Source: Blastocatellia bacterium
Lineage (GTDB): Bacteria; Acidobacteriota; Blastocatellia; Pyrinomonadales; Pyrinomonadaceae
Direction of reading: 5' to 3'
DNA: 5,756 bases
NCBI GenBank assembly: GCA_003175865.1
Contig: PSRF01000435.1
Coordinates: 1 to 5,756 of the forward strand
Part shown: piece by piece, positions 1 through 5,219 of the stretch
How positions within the stretch are numbered: the first letter of the stretch is position 1
Layout: every line of letters begins with the position of its first letter
Notes under the pieces: model-generated
The model's database searches: none
What the model was told of the DNA's origin: nothing
What the model saw: the letters and a program-made list of their open reading frames with translations, nothing else
Program-made: the position numbers and the translations under genes

Positions 1-3000
1 ACAGCGGTCACCGTTACTCCCCTTCCCGCAACACCAACAATAACTGCCGGTGGTGCAACGACGTTTTGTAATGGAGGTAGTGTCACGCTCACCTCAAGCA
101 GCGCCAGCGGTAATCAATGGTACCTGAACGGCAATCCGATCGGCGGCGCAACTAACCAACAGTTTGTCGCGACTGCTTCCGGCAACTACACGGCCATAGT
201 TACAACCAGCAGCTGCAGTAGTAATCCTTCTGCGCCGACACCAGTGACGGTCAATCCAGTTCCCACGACGCCGACAATAACTCCAGGTGGGCCGACAACT
301 TTCTTCCAGGGTGGAAGCGTGACACTGACCTCAAGCAGCGCCAACGGCAATCAGTGGTATCTGAACGGCAATCCGATTGGCGGCGCCACGGCACAACAGT
401 ACGTCGCCACCGCTTCGGGCGACTACACCGTGACTGCTACGAATGGCGGTTGTACGAGCGCTGCATCGGCAGCGATTACAGTTACAGTGAATCCGCCTCC
501 CGTAAGTCCTACGATCGCCAAGTCGTTTAATCCCACGAGCATCGCATTGAATGCAACTAGCACTTTGAGCTTTACGATTAACGACCCGAATACAACGACT
601 GGTCTTAGCGGCATAGGCTTTGTTGACAACTTCCCCGCGGGAGTTGTCGTAGCGGCGACACCCAATGTCACAGGTTCATGTGGAAGCGGAACCATCTCGG
701 CAACCGCTGGAAGCAACAGCGTGAGCCTGTCCGGAGCAACGCTGACAGCCTCGCCGGCGGCCGGATCATCGTGTACGTTCACAGTAGCAGTAACGGGTAC
801 GACTGCGGGCACAAAGCTCAATACTACGAGCGCAATAATTTCAACTGAAGCTGGTACTGGGTCGACCAGTAATACCGCAGCGCTGACAGTGGTAGCACCT
901 CCCGCAATAACAAAGTCATTCAGTCCGACTACCATTGGCTTGGGTGGCATCACCACTCTTACCATCAACATTTCCAATCCAGGATCGAATACTGTTCAAC
1001 TCAACGGGGTCGCGTTCACAGATAACTTCCCCGCCAACCTGCTGGTCGCAAATCCTAATGGTTTGACAAACACCTGCGGAGGGACCGCAACAGCAACAGC
1101 TGGTTCTGGCGCCGTCTCATTAACTGGCGGCACGATTCCAGTCAGCGGCTCTTGCAGCTTAACTGTGAAGGTTACGAGTTCCGTCGGAGGAGTTTACGTC
1201 AACAACAGCAATCCGGTGAGTTCCACAAATGGCGGTACCGGCAACTCCGCATCTGCAACTTTGGGTGTAACCGCGCCACCAACGATCAGTAAGGCCTTCG
1301 CCCCCGGCACCGTCGTGCAGAATGGATCCTCCACATTGAGCTTCACCCTCAGCAATCCCAATACGAACGTGTCACTAACTGGAATTGCCTTCACTGATAA
1401 TCTGCCTACTGGATTGCTGGTAGATTCCCCGAACGGCCTCAGCAACGGTTGCGGCGGCGCGGTGACAGCAGTCGCGGGTTCATCATCCATAAGTTTGTCT
1501 GGTGGCAGCCTTGGTCCATCGGCTGCTTGCACCATGTCAGTAAAGGTGAAGGTGCCCGGCACTTCGGGAACACTGAACAATATCAGTGGACCAATCTCCG
1601 CTAACGAAAGCGGAGCGGGGGCCACAAGCAACACAGCAAGCCTAATAGTTATAGCTCCTTTGGCGGCAACGATCGCCAAGAGCTTCGGCGCTGCCAGTAT
1701 CCCACTGAACGGAACTACCTCTCTCAACTTCACCCTGACAAATCCAAACTCCACTTTGACGCTAACGAATGTGTCGGCCACTGACACTCTGCCTGCAGGG
1801 TTGGTCGTTGCGACGCCCAATAGTCTGACTGGAAATTGCGCCGCAACTATCTCGGCTAACGCAGGCAGCAATACGATTTCCATCACTGCTTTGAACCTGG
1901 CCGCGTCCAGTTCCTGCTCTTTCAGTGTTTCAGTAAAAGGAACAAGCGTGGGGACGAAGAACAATATCAGCGGAAACGTATCTGCTACTTATGATCTCGG
2001 CAGTGGTCCCGTTCTGATCACTGGTGGTACAGCCACGGCCTCCGTCACGGTTGTGAAAGGAGATCAAACTATCAATTTCGCAACCTTGCCGAACAAGATG
2101 TTCGGCGATGTTGACTTCGTTACTAGTGCAAGCGCGTCTTCGGGGTTACCAGTTAGCCTGGTAGCTACGGGCAATTGCACAGTCACTACTCCTTCGCAGG
2201 GAACGGTCCACCTCACTGGAGCCGGATCGTGCACAATCACAGCATCGCAGGCCGGTGATGCCAACTACAACGCGGCGACGGATGTGTCGCAGGCCTTTAA
2301 TATTGCGCAGGCCACAACAACAACCGTCGTCTCGGCATCAATCAATCCGTCGGACATAGGACAAAACGTTGTATTCATGGCGACTATTACAGCAGGTGCA
2401 ACGACGACACCAACGGGTACAGTGCAGTTTAAGGATGGCGTTAATAGTCTCGGCTCCGCGGTCAACTGCGTTGCGGGGATTGGCAACAGTTGTTCAGCAC
2501 AATTCTCAGCCTCAACCCTAACCACTGGTACGCACACAATCTCAGCCATCTATAGCGGAGATTCGAACTTCATTGGAGGTTCGGGTTTGTTAGCGGGAGG
2601 GCAGATTGTTACAAACCAACCTACGCTAATACTGATTCAGGAAGAGTTTGGTCCTAATCCCAACGAGGCGACAGCTCTTGATTCAATATTACACATCAGA
2701 GATCCGTTCCCAATTCAAAGTCTAGCCTCGTGGTTTCATTTTGGTCCGGACCACAACACCAGGGTCGTTCTATTCGTGGCGAACCTGACATTGGATCCAG
2801 GAGACACAAGTTCTGCAGTTGTCATCAATCTAGTCGATAGTCACAGCCAAATTTTCGATGTGCCGGCGGAGGATGTGCGCACGGAACCAGTCACCGGTTT
2901 CACTCAAGCGACATTTAGATTACCTGACACGCTGTTCTCCGGTGATTGTCAGATCCAGGTGAAGTGGCATGGCCACACCAGCAACACCGCGATCATCCGA

Positions 3001-3012
3001 ATCGCGCCGTAA
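1..3012 (+). CDS. Large modular secreted/surface protein with Ig-like and DUF11-like repeats (5' partial)
   Basis: The frame is open from the first base to a TAA at 3010-3012, giving 1003 visible residues. No start or signal peptide is present, so the N-terminus lies to the left. An internal GTG at 244 has no reason to be the start, because the repeat pattern continues upstream of it. Domain order by visible residue: two Ig-like repeats of 79 residues (about 10-88 and 89-167); four DUF11-like modules (about 171-687), each opening with a [TA]I[AT]K[SA]F-type motif and carrying a T/NPN-type strand, a 'DxxPxGLxV' loop and two cysteines; an MBG-like module (about 688-770) with 'AGDANYNAA'; a Big_3-type Ig module (about 771-870) with 'GTVQFKDG' and 'YSGDSNF'; and a C-terminal domain (about 871-1003). 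The composition is rich in Ser, Thr, Gly, Asn and Ala, as is usual for exported beta-sandwich proteins. No enzyme domain, LPXTG motif or C-terminal membrane helix is visible. An adhesin, matrix or cell-surface role is inferred; the true function is unknown. Confidence 0.9.
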   Translation, partial: TAVTVTPLPATPTITAGGATTFCNGGSVTLTSSSASGNQWYLNGNPIGGATNQQFVATASGNYTAIVTTSSCSSNPSAPTPVTVNPVPTTPTITPGGPTTFFQGGSVTLTSSSANGNQWYLNGNPIGGATAQQYVATASGDYTVTATNGGCTSAASAAITVTVNPPPVSPTIAKSFNPTSIALNATSTLSFTINDPNTTTGLSGIGFVDNFPAGVVVAATPNVTGSCGSGTISATAGSNSVSLSGATLTASPAAGSSCTFTVAVTGTTAGTKLNTTSAIISTEAGTGSTSNTAALTVVAPPAITKSFSPTTIGLGGITTLTINISNPGSNTVQLNGVAFTDNFPANLLVANPNGLTNTCGGTATATAGSGAVSLTGGTIPVSGSCSLTVKVTSSVGGVYVNNSNPVSSTNGGTGNSASATLGVTAPPTISKAFAPGTVVQNGSSTLSFTLSNPNTNVSLTGIAFTDNLPTGLLVDSPNGLSNGCGGAVTAVAGSSSISLSGGSLGPSAACTMSVKVKVPGTSGTLNNISGPISANESGAGATSNTASLIVIAPLAATIAKSFGAASIPLNGTTSLNFTLTNPNSTLTLTNVSATDTLPAGLVVATPNSLTGNCAATISANAGSNTISITALNLAASSSCSFSVSVKGTSVGTKNNISGNVSATYDLGSGPVLITGGTATASVTVVKGDQTINFATLPNKMFGDVDFVTSASASSGLPVSLVATGNCTVTTPSQGTVHLTGAGSCTITASQAGDANYNAATDVSQAFNIAQATTTTVVSASINPSDIGQNVVFMATITAGATTTPTGTVQFKDGVNSLGSAVNCVAGIGNSCSAQFSASTLTTGTHTISAIYSGDSNFIGGSGLLAGGQIVTNQPTLILIQEEFGPNPNEATALDSILHIRDPFPIQSLASWFHFGPDHNTRVVLFVANLTLDPGDTSSAVVINLVDSHSQIFDVPAEDVRTEPVTGFTQATFRLPDTLFSGDCQIQVKWHGHTSNTAIIRIAP
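28..501 (+). repeat. Two tandem 237-bp repeats encoding Ig-like units
   Basis: Units at 28-264 and 265-501 are in phase with a 79-codon period. Both encode the skeleton TPTIT-GG-TTF--GGSVTLTSSSA-GNQWYLNGNPIGGAT, then a VATASG-YT strand, a Cys and a VNP linker. DNA similarity is high, including identical runs such as 'acctcaagcagcgcca' and 'ctgaacggcaatccgat', which points to tandem duplication. The left edge of the window cuts inside the array, so more units may precede. The first unit has the cysteine pair expected of this Ig-like fold (residues 23 and 72). The second unit has lost the first of the two. Confidence 0.9.
511..2061 (+). repeat. Four DUF11-like modules in tandem within the large protein
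   Basis: Modules begin at about 511, 904, 1282 and 1669, so the spacings are 393, 378 and 387 bp (131, 126 and 129 codons). Each opens with a variant of T-I-A-K-S-F, followed by strands such as 'STLSFT(I/L)' and '(F/A)TDNLPxGLLV', a cysteine near the middle ('SCG', 'TCG', 'GCG', 'NCA') and a second in 'SSC[TS]F' or equivalent. The paired cysteines in every copy suggest one intramodule disulfide each. The copies are well diverged in DNA, so this array is older than the 237-bp Ig duplication upstream. DUF11-type modules are known as beta-sandwich stalk domains in bacterial surface proteins. Confidence 0.8.
2611..3009 (+). other. Conserved-looking C-terminal domain of the large protein
   Basis: The last 133 residues differ from the low-complexity repeats. 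They contain charged and aromatic residues, 'EEFGPNPNEATALDS', 'RDPFPI', 'RVVLFVANLTL', 'SAVVINLVDS' and a closing 'GHTSNTAIIRI' strand. From memory, domains of this style close many long repeat proteins of Acidobacteriota and are related in position and style to the TIGR03437 C-terminal domain. That assignment is a recollection, not a search result. A role in export or surface attachment is only a guess. Confidence 0.5.
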
Positions 3013-3020
3013 GTGCTGGG

Positions 3021-3046
3021 AGCGCAGGCGTCCCCGCCTGCCCGCT
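3021..3046. repeat. REP-like GC-rich palindrome after the large gene
   Basis: GCAGGCG at 3024-3030 and CGCCTGC at 3035-3041 form a perfect 7-bp stem around a TCCC loop. Flanking AGC (3021-3023) and GCT (3044-3046) can extend it past a CC bulge. It starts 9 bases after the stop codon. Similar 'GAGCGCAGGCGTCCCCGCCTGC' elements occur in many copies in acidobacterial and related genomes, so a dispersed extragenic palindrome is the best reading. It could also help terminate or stabilise the upstream mRNA, but it lacks a T tract. Confidence 0.6.
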
Positions 3047-3229
3047 AGCCTTCGTGTGTTTCATATTTTTGTTCATTCGTGTCAATTCGCAGATCGTGCT
3101 TTTGAGAATCTAACCAAAGAGACCTTCCACGACTCAACTCGAAAGAGACGAAGCTAATCGCAGACGCACGGAGAGAGTTTTGCGCACATGCTATTGACTC
3201 TGTGCAGATCTGTGTCTAGTGGCATATAT

Positions 3230-3258
3230 TTGACAACCTCACATCCCACGTACAGAAT
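3230..3258 (+). promoter_or_regulatory. Possible sigma-70-type promoter of the substrate-binding protein gene
   Basis: A perfect TTGACA (3230-3235) is followed after 17 bases by CAGAAT (3253-3258), which matches TATAAT at four of six positions. Transcription would start near 3265, leaving a leader of about 35 bases before the ATG at 3300. The -10 match is weak, and promoter consensus in this phylum is not well established, so this is a tentative call. Confidence 0.35.
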
Positions 3259-3288
3259 CGCCAACTACCAAACGAGCATACGATTAAT

Positions 3289-3294
3289 GGGAGG
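3289..3294 (+). promoter_or_regulatory. Ribosome binding site fixing the start at 3300
   Basis: GGGAGG lies 5 bases upstream of the ATG at 3300. It selects this start over the out-of-frame ATG at 3287, which overlaps the site itself. Confidence 0.75.
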
Positions 3295-3299
3295 TATCC

Positions 3300-4520
3300 A
3301 TGTCCGGAACTCAAGCGAGAAGTATCTTCGCTGCGGGTTTGTTATTGCTGTTAGTTTCGGTAACCGCCATTGGGGCTGGCGTAGCGCATCCACCTAACCG
3401 TCCGTTGCGAGTTGGAGTACTGGCATCACTCACGGGACCGGGGTCATCGCTCGGCCAGAGTACAGTCGCTGCTTTGCAACTTGCTGCCGAACAACTTCAG
3501 ATACATGGTGAACAATTCAAAGTTCATCTCTTTGTCCGTGACACTAAGCTCGATCCAAACCTCGCCCTCGACGCGATTCAAGAATTCGATAAGCAAAGCG
3601 TTAGTGTCATCATTGGTCCACAATCGAGTTCAGAATTGGCAAAAATCAAGCCTTATGCTGACGCGCATAATATTCTCGTCATTAGTCAAGGCAGCACAGC
3701 ATCATCTTTGGCTATCGCCGGCGATAACATCTTTCGTCTGTGCCCAAACGACAGACGAGAAGCGGAAGCGATCGTCGCGTTGATGTGGCGTGACGGTATT
3801 CGCACGATAGTTCCTCTGTGGCGCAACGATGTCGGCAACGGCGGTTTGCATGATTCTGTACAGACTGCGTTTCAAAACATGGGCGGTACGGTGAGCTCTG
3901 GCTTTCGCTATGAGACAACCACTACAGATTTTGGACCTGCGATAGCGGCTGTTAGCGCGCAAGTCGCAAATGCGAGACTAACTTCCCCTCGCGCGACGAT
4001 CGGTATTTACCTTGCCGCTTTCGACGAAGCTGTCGGAGTCTTTCATAGTGCGAGGTTAGATACTGTCGTGTCAGGGACTACCTGGTATGGTAGCGATGGC
4101 GTGGCACTATCGCAGGTTTTGCTCGACGACTCTGCAGCCGCGATGTTCGCCTCGAGTGTGAACTATCCGAATCCCATCTTCGGTTTGGATGACGCTTTGC
4201 AGAGCCGTTGGCAACCGGTCTCCGACGCAATCGAAGCGCGCACCGGCATTAAGCCGGACGCCTTCGCACTTTCCACCTATGACGCGCTCTTCATACTGAA
4301 CCACGCGCTTGAGAATTCGCGACGGATCGGTGATTTTGCAGATTTCAAAGCGGCCTTTGTTGAAGCTGCAAATAACTACACAGGTATCACAGGATCCACT
4401 GCACTTGATGCAGCCGGCGATCGTCTTTCCGCTCCGTTCGATTTCTGGGCAGTCCGCTTCACAGGTGGCGCCCCAGGTTGGGTCCGTGTCGCGCGTTACA
4501 ACAACGGCGTTGTTTTTTGA
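3300..4520 (+). CDS. Periplasmic substrate-binding protein, type I fold (LivJ-like ABC receptor family)
   Basis: This complete gene encodes 406 residues, close to the usual 370-420 for the family. Residues 1-29 form a signal peptide: a short basic start (R7), a hydrophobic core at about 9-24 and a likely signal peptidase I site after GVA-29. There is no lipobox cysteine, and the only Cys is at 148, so the product should be soluble in the periplasm. Family hallmarks are the first strand and loop 'RVGVLASLTGPGSSLG' (37-52), 'VIIGPQSSSE' (103-112), 'ISQGSTASSLA' (128-138), 'NIFRLCPND' (143-151), a hinge-side 'WRNDVGNGGL' (174-183), 'TWYGSDG' (261-267) and 'DAFALSTYDALFIL' near the C-terminus. 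GPQSSS and GSTA correspond to the loops that hold the alpha-amino and carboxylate groups of branched-chain amino acids in LivJ relatives. The ligand cannot be read from sequence and could be an amino acid, amide or aromatic acid. No permease or ATPase gene is adjacent. It has its own promoter candidate and terminator, so it appears monocistronic. Confidence 0.9.
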   Translation: MSGTQARSIFAAGLLLLLVSVTAIGAGVAHPPNRPLRVGVLASLTGPGSSLGQSTVAALQLAAEQLQIHGEQFKVHLFVRDTKLDPNLALDAIQEFDKQSVSVIIGPQSSSELAKIKPYADAHNILVISQGSTASSLAIAGDNIFRLCPNDRREAEAIVALMWRDGIRTIVPLWRNDVGNGGLHDSVQTAFQNMGGTVSSGFRYETTTTDFGPAIAAVSAQVANARLTSPRATIGIYLAAFDEAVGVFHSARLDTVVSGTTWYGSDGVALSQVLLDDSAAAMFASSVNYPNPIFGLDDALQSRWQPVSDAIEARTGIKPDAFALSTYDALFILNHALENSRRIGDFADFKAAFVEAANNYTGITGSTALDAAGDRLSAPFDFWAVRFTGGAPGWVRVARYNNGVVF

Positions 4521-4526
4521 TTTTGG

Positions 4527-4551
4527 AATGCGCTGACTCCGTCAGCGCTTT
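4527..4551 (+). terminator. Terminator-like hairpin after the substrate-binding protein gene
   Basis: GCGCTGAC (4530-4537) and GTCAGCGC (4541-4548) form a perfect 8-bp stem with a three-base TCC loop. Two further A-T pairs are possible across one T-T mismatch. The hairpin starts 9 bases after the TGA. Only TTT follows it, so it is either a weak intrinsic terminator or an mRNA-stabilising 3' hairpin. Confidence 0.6.
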
Positions 4552-4615
4552 GCCATTAAACTCATTCGCTCCTTCGACGACGTCACTGAGTTATTATCTC
4601 TGTAATCGATTTAAC

Positions 4616-4701
4616 CTGTGGACACATCTCGTGCGCCACTTTGATTCTTAATCTCCTTTGATTCCAAAGGTTGTGCGCACGAGACGTACGCGGTCCGACA
4701 G
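4616..4701. repeat. Elongated nested inverted repeat, candidate structured RNA or small mobile repeat
   Basis: The core is a perfect 10-bp inverted repeat, TCTCGTGCGC (4627-4636) with GCGCACGAGA (4675-4684). Outside it, CTGTGGAC (4616-4623) pairs with GTCC-g-ACAG (4693-4701) with one bulged base, separated from the core by an internal loop of 3 and 8 bases. Inside it, CCTTTG (4655-4660) pairs with CAAAGG (4665-4670) around a four-base loop. CTTTGATTC also occurs twice (4639-4647 and 4656-4664), so the inner hairpin has an alternative partner. No target-site duplication and no T tract flank it. Strand cannot be decided. It may be a non-coding RNA, a protein-binding site or a MITE-like repeat. 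Confidence 0.45.
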
Positions 4702-4747
4702 AAGAGCTTGAACCTGGGCCGACAGGATCCTACTAAAGGGCAAGTGC

Positions 4748-4760
4748 GCTAGAAACTAGC
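4748..4760. repeat. Small perfect hairpin
   Basis: GCTAG and CTAGC form a 5-bp stem around AAA. It is short enough to be chance. It is noted because it lies 47 bases after the nested element and might belong to the same structure. Confidence 0.25.
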
Positions 4761-5037
4761 TGTGCCATCCCCAAATCCACAAAACGCATTCGATCTGTCT
4801 CGGTGTTTTGCACATCAAACAACGCTGGACTCGTCACTATGGTCCAGACATCGAACAAGCAATCTACGGTGAACATGTGCAGTTGAAGTTGGAGGACTAC
4901 ATTACGGACCAAGCTAAGGGGGGAGCGCACCGTAAAACAAGAAACTGTTACAAGCAATCATGAATTTGCCGAGTCTCCTTTTGCTTGACCCAACATTCAA
5001 CGTGCTATAGAGTTCCCACTCCTCGTAGCACTAGACT

Positions 5038-5066
5038 TTGGAGCCCTCTCGCGTCTTAGGCTCCAA
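5038..5066. repeat. 8-bp inverted repeat upstream of the PLD-like gene
   Basis: TTGGAGCC (5038-5045) and GGCTCCAA (5059-5066) are perfectly complementary across a 13-base loop. The structure sits about 150 bases before the ATG at 5220. It could be an operator, a leader hairpin or a decayed terminator; no T tract follows it. Confidence 0.4.
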
Positions 5067-5205
5067 CAGCTTGTATCACAGGTGAAGACCTTAGTTCGCA
5101 TTTGGCATGCGTCAATATGCTCACGACCGTAAGCCGATTTGCAATCTTTTCTAACCTCGCTCGATCTCTCGTACATATCAATCCATCCATGCCACCCCTG
5201 CAAAG

Positions 5206-5211
5206 AAAGGA
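5206..5211 (+). promoter_or_regulatory. Ribosome binding site for the gene starting at 5220
   Basis: AAAGGA ends 8 bases before the ATG at 5220, a normal spacing. Upstream in-frame codons offer only a TTG (5139) before a stop at 5130-5132, so 5220 is the best start. Confidence 0.65.
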
Positions 5212-5219
5212 CCGCTCCC

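Larger units (their letters stand above)
3013..3299. other. Intergenic spacer with repeat-like debris
   Basis: This 287-bp gap has no credible gene. Short open frames here have no ribosome binding site and overlap the following gene out of frame. Besides the palindrome at its left end it holds TTCGTGT twice (3051-3057 and 3076-3082) and a purine-rich stretch around 3140-3180. Both resemble worn interspersed intergenic repeats of Acidobacteriota. The right part carries the presumed promoter and ribosome binding site of the substrate-binding protein gene. Confidence 0.5.
4521..5219. other. 699-bp intergenic region without a convincing gene
   Basis: Both strands were read here. Short open frames exist (for example + 4760-4963 and - 4733-4957), but they have no ribosome binding site, no recognisable family, and lie opposite each other, so they are treated as chance. 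The region contains the terminator hairpin, the nested hairpin element at 4616-4701, a small GCTAG-AAA-CTAGC hairpin at 4748-4760, and an 8-bp inverted repeat at 5038-5066. The last 150 bases would have to hold the promoter of the downstream gene, but I see no clear consensus. A TTGCAA at 5139-5144 has no good -10 partner. Confidence 0.6.

Noticed and set aside
28..501. CRISPR array or DNA-level satellite
   Set aside because: The repeat period is 237 bp, in frame, with matching amino-acid skeletons and no spacers. It is a protein-domain duplication.
423..1964. Long minus-strand open frames (423-977 and 1194-1964) opposite the large repeat gene
   Set aside because: They are mirror shadows of a Ser/Thr/Gly/Ala-rich coding frame. 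The plus-strand frame has continuous domain repeats over 3 kb, while the reverse translations show only Val/Leu/Ala/Pro-rich text with no family features.
244..3012. Taking the GTG at 244 as the start of the first gene
   Set aside because: The same frame is open back to base 1 and encodes another full Ig-like repeat before 244, so the gene is cut by the window edge.
3188..3397. Small plus-strand open frame overlapping the start of the substrate-binding protein gene
   Set aside because: It has no ribosome binding site at 3188 and overlaps out of frame with a well-supported gene that has a signal peptide and a GGGAGG site.
4616..4701. tRNA or known riboswitch in the hairpin-rich gap
   Set aside because: No cloverleaf, T-loop motif or recognised aptamer consensus is visible, so it is reported only as an unclassified structure.
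4733..4963. Short opposed open frames in the intergenic region (minus 4733-4957, 74 residues; plus 4760-4963, 67 codons without an ATG)
   Set aside because: Neither has a ribosome binding site or a recognisable domain. Open stretches of this length are expected by chance in 700 bases across six frames. The plus-strand frame has a protein-like composition and could be a gene remnant, but I cannot support that.
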